This document shows positions 8,831-16,033 of a DNA stretch of 34,869 bases, one piece after another; the first letter of the stretch is position 1, and every line of letters begins with the position of its first letter. Origin of the DNA: Smithella sp. PtaU1.Bin162. GTDB taxonomy: Bacteria > Desulfobacterota > Syntrophia > Syntrophales > Smithellaceae. The stretch is from assembly GCA_002068015.1 (NCBI GenBank), contig MVRV01000171.1:1-34869 (forward strand), written 5' to 3'. The notes beneath the pieces are model-generated. The model was not told the DNA's origin, did no database searches, and saw only the letters and a program-made list of their open reading frames with translations. A program made the translations under genes and the position numbers.

Positions 8831-10419
8831 ATATCGACAGAAGGGATTTTATTAAGTACGGTGTCATTGGCATGGGCGCAACTGCCATCCTTGGTCCCGG
8901 GGCTGCCGTGGCGTCTTCGCAAGCGGCGCGAAAAGTTGATTGGGGGCGTGGGAGCTCCATGAAGCCATCCGGGAAAGAGGCCCGGATCGCCGATCATCCG
9001 CTTTCGTGGTGGGTCAACAAGTTTCAACTTCCCCTGCACATCTACTCCGGCTCCGTCATCGGGGAGAATGTAAAGGCCTTCCGGCAGGTTTTTCAGAATC
9101 TCTATCCTCAGGGTCACATACGGTTTGCCGCCAAAGCCTGCGCTCATCCGGCGGTGTTCAAGATCATCAGCCGGGAAGGGGCGGGAATCGATGTGGCCTC
9201 CTACTATGAGGCCCAGTGCGCTCTTGCTTCCGGCGTTCCTCCGGAAAAGCTTGATCTCAACGGAAACTGCAAGGAAGATTTTCTCATCGCCAAAGCAATT
9301 GAGACGGATATGCTGATTGTGGCGGACAGCATCGAAGAATTTCAGATTATTTCCCGGATTGCAGGCCGGATGGGCAGGCGACCCCGGGTAGTCATGCGGC
9401 TCAGCGGATTTGAACTCGGCCACGTCACTGCCGAAGCTATTTTTACCGCGGGTAAATGGACGAAATTCGGGGCGGACGTAGATGATATTCCCGCTTTTCT
9501 GAAAACTCTGGACAGCTATTCCTCTGTCCGCCTGCTGGGATTTCACACCCATATCGGCTCTCAAATTGCCGATCTGGAGCCTTACCTTGCCGTTTTGGGC
9601 AAAATGATCGAACTCGGGCATCTCCTGAAAAAGACAGGCAGAAATTGCGAGATCATCAACATTGGTGGAGGCTATCCCATCTCTTACGTGAATAAAGAGG
9701 AATGGGAGCGTTTTCTGGAAAGAATCCGGGAAGGCTATCTTGCTGCCCGGAGTGGCGACCCAAGCCGCATCTTCATCTGGCACAACCGGACAAGGGGATT
9801 TGAGACAGAGCCGGACGGCAGGCTCGCCACGTCACACTGGAATGACGAAAAATTCTACAGTCCTTATCCCAAAGAAAAAATGGTGGAAGCCGTTCTCCGG
9901 GGTAAGGTGAAGGTTTACGGAGAAGAGGTGAATACCGTGGCGGCCCTCCGGGCTTTGGGAGAACCGGCACTGGTGATCGAGCCGGGCCGGAGCCTGGTGG
10001 GTGATTCGGCGATAACACTGGCCAGAGTGTCTCAGGTGAGAAAGATCGGAGGAAGCCATAATTTGATGACCCTGGAAATGGGTGTGACCAGTTTGGGAAC
10101 CGCCCTGGTCTACATGCCGGTTCATCGATGGGAAATCATCAATGATTATGACCGGAAGGATCCGGAGCCATTTGAGACCTTTGTAGGAGGCAATCTATGT
10201 TTCTCGGGCGATATGCTTGCGAAATACAAGATTGCGCTTCAGAGAAAACCGGTTCGGGGTGATATTGTGCTGATTCGTGATACGGGTTCTTACGGGCCCC
10301 AGTTCTTCGCATCAAATGCCAATGCCTTTCCACGTCCGGCGCGGGTTCTTGTCGATGCCACCGGCAAATTGACGGTAATGAGAAAAAGAGACACCTATGA
10401 AGATATTTTCTCCGTATAA
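8827..10419 (+). CDS. Tat-exported PLP fold-III decarboxylase (LysA/NspC-like)
   Basis: The protein is a group IV (fold III) PLP-dependent decarboxylase related to diaminopimelate and carboxynorspermidine decarboxylases. Marks are the PLP lysine K103 in 'IRFAAKACAHP', 'GAGIDVASYYEAQ', 'FHTHIGSQI', the phosphate-binding 'INIGGGYPI', and 'VIEPGRSLVGDSA'. Unusually, it starts with a twin-arginine signal: DRRDFIK at residues 4-10, a hydrophobic stretch 'GVIGMGATAILGPGAAVA', then a possible cleavage site, so a folded holoenzyme would be sent to the periplasm. Start ATG 8827 overlaps the U32 stop and lies just after a purine-rich GAGAGGTGAG. The 530-residue length exceeds the roughly 420 of LysA because of the signal and insertions around 300-360. 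The substrate is unknown. Confidence 0.8.
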   Translation: MNIDRRDFIKYGVIGMGATAILGPGAAVASSQAARKVDWGRGSSMKPSGKEARIADHPLSWWVNKFQLPLHIYSGSVIGENVKAFRQVFQNLYPQGHIRFAAKACAHPAVFKIISREGAGIDVASYYEAQCALASGVPPEKLDLNGNCKEDFLIAKAIETDMLIVADSIEEFQIISRIAGRMGRRPRVVMRLSGFELGHVTAEAIFTAGKWTKFGADVDDIPAFLKTLDSYSSVRLLGFHTHIGSQIADLEPYLAVLGKMIELGHLLKKTGRNCEIINIGGGYPISYVNKEEWERFLERIREGYLAARSGDPSRIFIWHNRTRGFETEPDGRLATSHWNDEKFYSPYPKEKMVEAVLRGKVKVYGEEVNTVAALRALGEPALVIEPGRSLVGDSAITLARVSQVRKIGGSHNLMTLEMGVTSLGTALVYMPVHRWEIINDYDRKDPEPFETFVGGNLCFSGDMLAKYKIALQRKPVRGDIVLIRDTGSYGPQFFASNANAFPRPARVLVDATGKLTVMRKRDTYEDIFSV

Positions 10420-10459
10420 GTGGGGGAAAGACAAACCTTATATGCCTGCAATAATCGTC

Positions 10460-10488
10460 TTGACACATAAATACCGTCTTCATATACT
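10460..10488 (+). promoter_or_regulatory. Near-consensus sigma-70 promoter for the enoyl-CoA hydratase
   Basis: TTGACA (10460-10465) and TATACT (10483-10488) are separated by exactly 17 bases, giving a full consensus -35 and a one-mismatch -10. Transcription would start near 10495, about 40 bases before the chosen ATG at 10537. This is the best vegetative promoter in the window. Confidence 0.8.
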
Positions 10489-10505
10489 CTGGCAGTTGGT
10501 GCCAG
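10489..10505 (+). promoter_or_regulatory. Palindromic putative operator at the transcription start
   Basis: CTGGCA (10489-10494) and TGCCAG (10500-10505) form a perfect 6-bp dyad with a 5-base spacer, directly abutting the -10 box and covering the predicted transcription start. A repressor bound here would block the strong promoter. The cognate regulator is not in the window. Confidence 0.5.
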
Positions 10506-10536
10506 ATTGAATTTGTCGAATATGGAGAAGAAAGTA

Positions 10537-11325
10537 ATGAGTGAAGATCATGTATTGTATGCTGTTGAAAAAAATTGTGCTTTGATTACATTGAACCGTC
10601 CGAAGGCAAAAAATGCCTTCAGCCCTGAAATGATTCGCCTGTGGCGAGAATATCTGGAAGAGTCCGGAAAAGATGACCGCGTCAAGGTTGTTATTGTGAC
10701 CGGCAAGGGGGATACCTTTTGTTCGGGTGGCGACCTCCGGGAAATGGCCGCGGGAAAGCTCCGTTCCTGGGATATGAAGAATTTCCTGTGGAAGGGTGTG
10801 CAGCGCATTGCCCTCACGCTGGAAGATATGGATAAGCCGGTTATCGCGGCGATCAACGGCGCCGCCATGGGAGCGGGACTCGATATGGCGCTCATGTGCG
10901 ATATGAGAATTTGCTCGGATAGAGCGAAACTCGCCGAATCCTATATTCTGATCGGAGCGGTGCCCGGTGACGGCGGGGCTTATTTTCTGCCGCGTCTGGT
11001 GGGTGTTTCGAAAGCTCTGGAGCTTTTCCTCACCGGTGCTTCCCTGACTCCGGAGGAGGCTTTTAATCTCGGGATGGTAAACCGGGTTGTGCCTCACGAC
11101 CGTCTCTTGGAGGAAACCTTTGCTTTTGCGGAAAAGATAGCGTCGCATCCGCCGCTGGCCATCCGGATGATGAAGAGGGCCGTATATCAGGCTCAAACGA
11201 GCACGCTGCGGGCGCATCTCGACTACATCTCTTCCCAGCTCGCCCTGCTTACGGAAACGGAAGATCACATCGAAGCGGCGAAGGCCTTTTTAGAGAAGAG
11301 AAAACCGGTTTTTAAAGGGAAATAA
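10537..11325 (+). CDS. Enoyl-CoA hydratase/isomerase (crotonase) family protein
   Basis: This crotonase-superfamily enzyme would act on acyl-CoA thioesters. Visible motifs are 'ITLNRPKAKNAFSPEM', the first oxyanion-hole region 'DTFCSGGDLREM', and the second 'AAINGAAMGAGLDMALMCDMRI', followed by 'AESYILIGAVPGDGGAYFLPRLVG', where Glu/Asp residues act as general acid/base in hydratases. I chose ATG 10537, with GGAG at 10524-10527 nine bases upstream; TTG 10507 and ATG 10522 are alternatives in frame. The resulting 262 residues is standard. It has its own strong promoter and a palindromic operator. It could be hydratase, isomerase or dienoyl-CoA-type; the sequence alone does not decide. Confidence 0.87.
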   Translation: MSEDHVLYAVEKNCALITLNRPKAKNAFSPEMIRLWREYLEESGKDDRVKVVIVTGKGDTFCSGGDLREMAAGKLRSWDMKNFLWKGVQRIALTLEDMDKPVIAAINGAAMGAGLDMALMCDMRICSDRAKLAESYILIGAVPGDGGAYFLPRLVGVSKALELFLTGASLTPEEAFNLGMVNRVVPHDRLLEETFAFAEKIASHPPLAIRMMKRAVYQAQTSTLRAHLDYISSQLALLTETEDHIEAAKAFLEKRKPVFKGK

Positions 11326-11378
11326 AACAGATGCATCTGGAAACGCGGGTGTAGTAACAATAAAGTGGAGGTGACGGA

Positions 11379-11978
11379 ATGTTTTCGAAAAAATATTTTC
11401 AGCAGGTGACTTTATTTATCGCGAGTCTCTTTTTGTTGACTTCTTTTTCCGCCTGCGGAGGCGGTCAGGCCGTAAAATCCGACGAATCCGGCAAGGCGGG
11501 TCCGGCTAAAGAAGAATCCAGAGAAGTTCCTCTGTCCAAAAAGTACGACAAAATAGTTTTTCAAAAATTTGAATATGATCCGAAGATCGAAGCGGACTAC
11601 CCGGGTGCGGTTGCCGAGTGTGAAAACAGCGCACTGGCTGCCGTCAAATCAAAAAAAATCTTTAACTCCGTAGCAAAAGGAACCGCCGGAGCAAAAAAGG
11701 CCGGAGTTCTTTTAGTCAGGGCAAAAGTTACCAATCTCAGGATTGTCAGCAGCACCGCCCGCATGTGGGGTGGTGCATTTGCCGGAAGCTCGGATATGAG
11801 CCTGGAGATGAAACTCATAGATGCTTCGACAGGGCAGGTGGTTCGGGAAAAACAATTGTCGACGGCCAATAATCCCTGGGGTGCCGCCTGGACGGCCGGC
11901 AGCAGCGATAAAACTCTTCCCGCCGATTTGGGCAAGATGGTTGCCGAATACATTGCGGCGATCCAGCCCAGGAAGTGA
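11379..11978 (+). CDS. DUF4410-type lipoprotein
   Basis: The 199-residue protein has a lipoprotein signal: a lysine-rich start, hydrophobic core 'VTLFIASLFLLTSF', and lipobox S-A-C followed by GGG. The mature part fits the DUF4410 family: 'YDKIVFQKFEYDP', 'VRAKVTNLRIVSSTARMWGGAFAGSSDMSLEMKLIDASTGQVVREKQLS'. The function of the family is unknown; these are outer-membrane or periplasmic lipoproteins with a repeated beta-strand core. A GGAGG lies nine bases before ATG 11379. It is 53 bp from the crotonase gene and may be cotranscribed with it. Confidence 0.8.
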   Translation: MFSKKYFQQVTLFIASLFLLTSFSACGGGQAVKSDESGKAGPAKEESREVPLSKKYDKIVFQKFEYDPKIEADYPGAVAECENSALAAVKSKKIFNSVAKGTAGAKKAGVLLVRAKVTNLRIVSSTARMWGGAFAGSSDMSLEMKLIDASTGQVVREKQLSTANNPWGAAWTAGSSDKTLPADLGKMVAEYIAAIQPRK

Positions 11979-12025
11979 AACACATAAATGTTTCGCTTGC
12001 CGGCTTCATAAAAAGGATAGATAAA

Positions 12026-12559
12026 ATGATCAATACCGAACAAATGGATAAAAAAGCCGTATACGATGTAATGCTGGATTTACTTTATACCGTTAATGCA
12101 AGCTGGTTTAAACTGGAAACTCAGTTAAAGGGCATCTATGCATCTTTAGGCAAAAGTTCTGAATTAAATCAGATATTATTTCAGCTTTATGAAGATTTCG
12201 GCCGCTATGAAGCAAAAAGACTAAAAAAAACCATGAATATAAAGGCAGGAGACATTGACTCTCTGATAAAAATGTTAAAACATTCCCACTGGTGCGCATT
12301 TGAAAATGTACAGACTGAAAAGCTTGCGGAAAAAACATTCAGAATGAGGACAGTTGACTGCACCACGCAGCAGGCGGCTAAAAAAAGAGGGGAAAAGTGC
12401 TACGACTGTACCACTGATGCCAATCGGCTGTTGCGACACGCGTTCTTTGCCGGGATAAATAGTTCCGCCCGGGTAAGAAGAATTTTTGCCCCTCCGGAAG
12501 AGTCGCCGCTGGCTGCTGAGAAAAACGTATCCTGTGAATGGGAAATATCAATCGATTGA
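12026..12559 (+). CDS. DUF6125-like protein
   Basis: The 177-residue soluble protein contains 'VNASWFKLETQLKGIYASLGKS' and a conserved-looking cysteine region, 'FRMRTVDCTTQQAAKKRGEKCYDCTTDANRLLRHAFFAGINSSARVRRIFAPPEE', ending with 'CEW'. This pattern of a C-x2-Q segment, a later Cys and a PP turn matches what I know of DUF6125, which has no assigned role. I chose ATG 12026 because AAGGATAG (12013-12020) is suitably placed; an in-frame ATG at 11975 would overlap the lipoprotein stop by four bases. A weak terminator follows at 12590-12611. Confidence 0.65.
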   Translation: MINTEQMDKKAVYDVMLDLLYTVNASWFKLETQLKGIYASLGKSSELNQILFQLYEDFGRYEAKRLKKTMNIKAGDIDSLIKMLKHSHWCAFENVQTEKLAEKTFRMRTVDCTTQQAAKKRGEKCYDCTTDANRLLRHAFFAGINSSARVRRIFAPPEESPLAAEKNVSCEWEISID

Positions 12560-12589
12560 TTTTTCACGGTGGGAACGGGGGCAAAAAAC

Positions 12590-12611
12590 AGCTCAATAAC
12601 CGGAGCTTTTT
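12590..12611 (+). terminator. Possible rho-independent terminator after the DUF6125 gene
   Basis: AGCTC (12590-12594) and GAGCT (12603-12607) form a short stem with an 8-base loop, followed directly by a T-run (12607-12611) and preceded by an A-run. The stem is only five base pairs, so this is moderate evidence. Confidence 0.45.
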
Positions 12612-12798
12612 AAGATTGCTTTGCTTGCAATGAACGGGTATTATTTAAAAGTAGTGTGTAATAAAGCGTATAACAGTGCTGGGAAATAAATGGCGGCGGA
12701 CATTGTTGCTCTGTTATGAACAGGAGGTAACTGCAAACTGGTCTGGAAAAAGCTTTCAGTTATCCGTTAACAATCAAAGAAAAATAGGAGCAAAAACT

Positions 12799-13320
12799 AT
12801 GTCGAAAAGTGTGGGAGAAAAAGCTTATGAAAAAGGATTTGCCAACGAAAGGGATTTCGGCGGCTGTGCCCAGTGCGCCATTGCCGCACTGTATGATGTT
12901 TTTCCGGAATTGAAAAATGAAGACGTTTTTCGCGCGGCAACGGGCCTCGGCGCCGGAGTCGGTTTATCTACGCGAGGCAACTGCGGAGCGCTCACGGGAG
13001 CGGTGCTGATGGTAAGCCAGCTCTATGGCCGTGATTTGACAAATATTGCCGATCCGGAAAAGAAAAGATTTGTCGCCTACCGGCTGGGTAAAAAACTTGT
13101 CGGTAAATTTCTTGCCGAATATGGGACGGTTACCTGCGGAGAAATTCAGACGAAAATCATGGGGCGTTCGTTTGATCTCTACACGGAATGGAATGAGTTT
13201 CTGGCCGCCGGCGGCCATTCCACAGCCTGCACTTCGGTTGTAGGCAACGCCGCCAAATGGGCGGCGGAACTGATTACCGAGGTAAGGCAAAAAGGCGTTG
13301 AAGAAGTTTTAAAGACATGA
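12799..13320 (+). CDS. C_GCAxxG_C_C family redox-active protein
   Basis: The 173-residue protein carries the hallmark spacing of the C_GCAxxG_C_C family: 'GGCAQCAIAALYDVF', then 'TRGNCGALTGAVLMVSQLYG', 'GTVTCGEIQ', and a last cysteine in 'STACTSVVGNAAKWAAEL'. Members are small anaerobe proteins thought to be redox-active or metal/cluster binding, sometimes linked to C1 or selenium metabolism; no exact role is known. The start is ATG 12799, with AGGAG at 12786-12790; the frame is open to 12676 but that extension has no family resemblance. It ends just before a bidirectional terminator shared with the convergent Fe-S gene. Confidence 0.85.
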   Translation: MSKSVGEKAYEKGFANERDFGGCAQCAIAALYDVFPELKNEDVFRAATGLGAGVGLSTRGNCGALTGAVLMVSQLYGRDLTNIADPEKKRFVAYRLGKKLVGKFLAEYGTVTCGEIQTKIMGRSFDLYTEWNEFLAAGGHSTACTSVVGNAAKWAAELITEVRQKGVEEVLKT

Positions 13321-13356
13321 AAACATAAAACAGGAAAGATGATACTGTGGGAAAAG

Positions 13357-13395
13357 AAAAAGGCGGGCGGATGTTGTTACATCCCCCGCCTTTTT
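13357..13395. terminator. Bidirectional terminator between convergent genes
   Basis: A near-perfect hairpin: AAAAAGGCGGG (13357-13367) pairs with CCCGCCTTTTT (13385-13395), and GGATGT (13369-13374) pairs with ACATCC (13379-13384). One C (13368) is bulged and the loop is TGTT. A T-run follows on the + strand, and the 5' A-run gives a T-run on the other strand. It serves the C_GCAxxG_C_C gene (+) and abuts the stop of the CCG-domain gene (-). Confidence 0.88.
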
Positions 13396-14556
13396 TTATT
13401 TCGTTTCGAGGCGGCTCAAAACAAGTTCCGCAATATCTTTAACTGCCAGTTTATCTTCCAGGTCTTCAGCTTTGACAGCGTCTTCAAGCATTTTGGCGCA
13501 CTGGGGACAGGCGATAGAGATGATTCCGGCACCGGTCTCTTTGGCCTGAGCAACACGGATGCGGGCAGGGCTTTCTTTTCCGCCGCCCAGAATATCGCTG
13601 AAGAAGTTGCCGCCTCCCCCGCCGCAGCAAAGGGCATTGCCCCGGTTTGCGACCATTTCGGCAAATTTCACGCCCGGCAGTGCCGCCAGTATTTTCCGCG
13701 GTTCATCGTAGAGGTTATTGTGCCGGCCGAGATAACAGGGGTCGTGATAAGTTACTTCCAGAGGATCTGTTTTCAGGCGGTCGGCCAGCGCAGCGGTTTT
13801 TTCCGCCAGTATCTGTGTATAGTGATACACCTCCAGATCGGCTCCCAGAGTTTTGTACTCGAGGGTAAAGGCATTGTAAGCATGGGGATCGAGAGTAATT
13901 ATTTTTTTGATATTCCGTGTCTTAAAATATTCAATGTTTCTTTGCGCCAGACCTTCAAAAAGCCATGTTTCTCCGAGTGCTCTCACTTCATTGCCGTCGC
14001 AAATTTCTTCTGCACCAAGAATGCCGAAGGAAATATTCAGTGTTTTCAGAAGAAGGGCGACCGACCGGGCAATTTTCCGGGCCCGTTCGTCATAGGACCC
14101 GACGCAGCCGATATAGAGCAGATATTCCTGACCGTCATAGGCGGGAACGGACAAACCGTTTGCCCAATCGCCGCGTTTTGCGGAGGGTTCTTTATAGGGA
14201 TTTCCATAGGTTTGTATAGACTTGAGATAATCCCGGACTGCCGGAGGCAGTGTGCCTTCTTCAACCAGGGATTCCCTGGCGGCGGTGAAAATATTGACCA
14301 GGTCTTCCTTAAAAGGAAAAATGCAGTGGGTGACGCAGTTTGCGCACAACGTGCAGGAGTAAAGAATCTGCTGATAACGCTCCGAAATTTGCACGTCACC
14401 TTTGATCCGGGCGCGAATAAGCCACATTCTTCCTCCCGGCGAGAATGATTCGAGCCGGTATTTCTTATGGGGCGGGCAGTTGAATTCTTCATAATCGTCG
14501 GTCAGTTTACAAAATCCGCAACGGAAGCAGCGATGGATAATGTCTTCGTATTTCAT
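13396..14556 (-). CDS. CCG-domain Fe-S oxidoreductase subunit
   Basis: The 386-residue protein has N-terminal ferredoxin-like cysteines ('CFRCGFCKLT' near residue 10, and 'CTLCANCVTHCIFP' near 68). Two CCG-type domains follow: 'YIGCVGSYD' and 'HDPCYLGRHNNLYDEPRKIL' with 'ALCCGGGGGNFF' and 'ACPQCAKML'. This is the architecture of HdrD/GlpC/GlcF-like electron-transfer subunits. The gene overlaps the upstream FAD oxidase (ATGA at 14553-14556), so the two very likely form a complex in which the flavoprotein oxidises a substrate and this subunit passes electrons to a quinone or redox partner. No membrane segment is visible, so it is probably cytoplasmic or peripheral. Confidence 0.88.
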   Translation of the reverse strand: MKYEDIIHRCFRCGFCKLTDDYEEFNCPPHKKYRLESFSPGGRMWLIRARIKGDVQISERYQQILYSCTLCANCVTHCIFPFKEDLVNIFTAARESLVEEGTLPPAVRDYLKSIQTYGNPYKEPSAKRGDWANGLSVPAYDGQEYLLYIGCVGSYDERARKIARSVALLLKTLNISFGILGAEEICDGNEVRALGETWLFEGLAQRNIEYFKTRNIKKIITLDPHAYNAFTLEYKTLGADLEVYHYTQILAEKTAALADRLKTDPLEVTYHDPCYLGRHNNLYDEPRKILAALPGVKFAEMVANRGNALCCGGGGGNFFSDILGGGKESPARIRVAQAKETGAGIISIACPQCAKMLEDAVKAEDLEDKLAVKDIAELVLSRLETK

Positions 14557-15926
14557 CGGGGCACCTCCCAGTTTCCGGGATTCATGATTCCCCGGGGATC
14601 CATGGCTTTTTTGATTTTTTCAATGAGCATTGCCGTAGCAGGATCCATCTTTTTCATAATCAGTTTCTGGGCCTCGCTGCTTCCTTTCCAAATCATGCCT
14701 TCGGTTTCGAGGATGAACCTGTTCGATTCGTCTATGGCCTGTCTGGCCGCTGCAATATCCTTATCATCGGCCCGGTTAAAGGAATAATTGAAGCCGAACA
14801 TAATGCTGTGACAGGTCAATACCTGGTGAACGTAAGAGGCAACCATGCCGTGATTGTGGGCGATTTCAATTCCCTTGCGCCAGCAGGCGGGAACCTTGTC
14901 GAAAGACAAAATGGCTGCGGAATATTGAAATCCGCCGCCCTTGCGGAAATCGGCGGCTACTGCCGCCTGGGGAGGGACGTCGAGAAACCGCTTGTAGAGC
15001 GCCGGATGAAGGTTTTCAACCACCTTTATCGTCTTTCCATTGCCGATTTTTTTGGCGACATCGCTATAAATCCGTATCTTCATGGCAAGTTCTTCCTCGA
15101 AATGAGCGGACAAAATGACTACATAAAAAATATGGTTCATCCAGTCCGGCTTTTCCTGTGTGATCAGAAAGAAATCTTCCAGAAGATCAAGCTGGGTCAA
15201 CTCAAAGATCACTTCGGGGATTGCGTCGATATCGTCGGAAGAAAAAACGATAACTTCACGGTATTGTGGTCTGGGGTATAGTTTCAGCGAAAGCTTGGTT
15301 ACCACGCCGGTAGTGCCGAACCAGCCGATGAAGAGACCGGGCAGATCGGGGATAGGTCCGCGGGTGTACCAGGAATCGGTGACTGCCGACGAACCGAGGC
15401 GGCATACTTCCCCCGTGGGAAGCACGACTTCCATTCCGTTTACCATGTCGGAGGTGAGTCCGTAGCGCGGAGTGATGTGACCGTGCCCCTGAATGAGAGC
15501 GTTACCGACGACCGTGACCGCAGGCGGTGCTTCCGGTGTGGAGTGCTGCAGGCGCGGATGGTGTTTTTTCAGATAGGCGCGCAAGGAGGCCTGCGAAACT
15601 CCCGCCTCGATAAGGGCATAGCGGGAAAGCTCGTTTACTTCGATGATTTTATCCATCCTCTTCATGTCCAGGACTATTCCGCCTTTTTGGGGGACAACGA
15701 GTGCCGAAAGCGTAAAGCCGCCACCCAGGGGAGTGACGGGAATTGCTTCTTCGTTGGCGAACAGCAAAATGCGCTGAACTTCTTCGACGGTGCCCGGCAT
15801 TACCACATAATCAACCGGACGGGGAGGTTCGGCTCCGGAATCGCGCGAATAGATGTAAGTATCTTCTTTTTCCCGGGAGACGTAATCACGTCCTGTGATT
15901 GCGCAAAGCGACTCATATATATTCAC
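14553..15926 (-). CDS. FAD-linked oxidase of the GlcD/VAO type
   Basis: This flavoprotein has a PCMH-type FAD-binding domain ('PRPVDYVVMPGTVEEVQRILLFANEEAIPVTPLGGGFT', then 'ALIEAGVSQASLRAYL' and 'GLTSDMVNGMEVVLPTGEV') and a C-terminal FAD-oxidase domain. Such enzymes oxidise 2-hydroxyacids, phenolic alcohols or related compounds; the substrate cannot be read. I chose GTG 15926, because AAAGGAG (15932-15938) sits five bases upstream; the longer frame to 16007 runs into a strong hairpin. The 457-residue length is normal for the GlcD family. It is translationally coupled to the CCG-domain partner downstream. Confidence 0.85.
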   Translation of the reverse strand: MNIYESLCAITGRDYVSREKEDTYIYSRDSGAEPPRPVDYVVMPGTVEEVQRILLFANEEAIPVTPLGGGFTLSALVVPQKGGIVLDMKRMDKIIEVNELSRYALIEAGVSQASLRAYLKKHHPRLQHSTPEAPPAVTVVGNALIQGHGHITPRYGLTSDMVNGMEVVLPTGEVCRLGSSAVTDSWYTRGPIPDLPGLFIGWFGTTGVVTKLSLKLYPRPQYREVIVFSSDDIDAIPEVIFELTQLDLLEDFFLITQEKPDWMNHIFYVVILSAHFEEELAMKIRIYSDVAKKIGNGKTIKVVENLHPALYKRFLDVPPQAAVAADFRKGGGFQYSAAILSFDKVPACWRKGIEIAHNHGMVASYVHQVLTCHSIMFGFNYSFNRADDKDIAAARQAIDESNRFILETEGMIWKGSSEAQKLIMKKMDPATAMLIEKIKKAMDPRGIMNPGNWEVPR

Positions 15927-15989
15927 AAAAGCTCCTTTATCAGTCTTGGCATGGCAAAATTTATTGATGATTTCTGTATGACGCTTCCA

Positions 15990-16028
15990 CCGGGCGGCAG
16001 GCGGCATAATAAGCCGCCTGCCGCCCGG
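15990..16028 (-). terminator. 16-bp GC-rich hairpin after the selenoprotein gene
   Basis: The perfect inverted repeat CCGGGCGGCAGGCGGC (15990-16005) and GCCGCCTGCCGCCCGG (16013-16028) has a 7-base AT loop. It lies five bases after the peroxiredoxin stop and about 60 bases before the FAD oxidase start. No T-run follows, so it could terminate, attenuate or protect the 3' end of the peroxiredoxin mRNA. Confidence 0.5.
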
Positions 16029-16033
16029 CTTGA

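Noticed and set aside
11328-11339. Palindrome CAGATGCATCTG before the DUF4410 gene
   Set aside because: A 12-base palindrome near no recognisable promoter is too weak to call an operator.
13339-14448. Long + strand open frame opposite the CCG-domain gene
   Set aside because: It is a shadow of the - strand gene, with no family resemblance and no ribosome-binding site.
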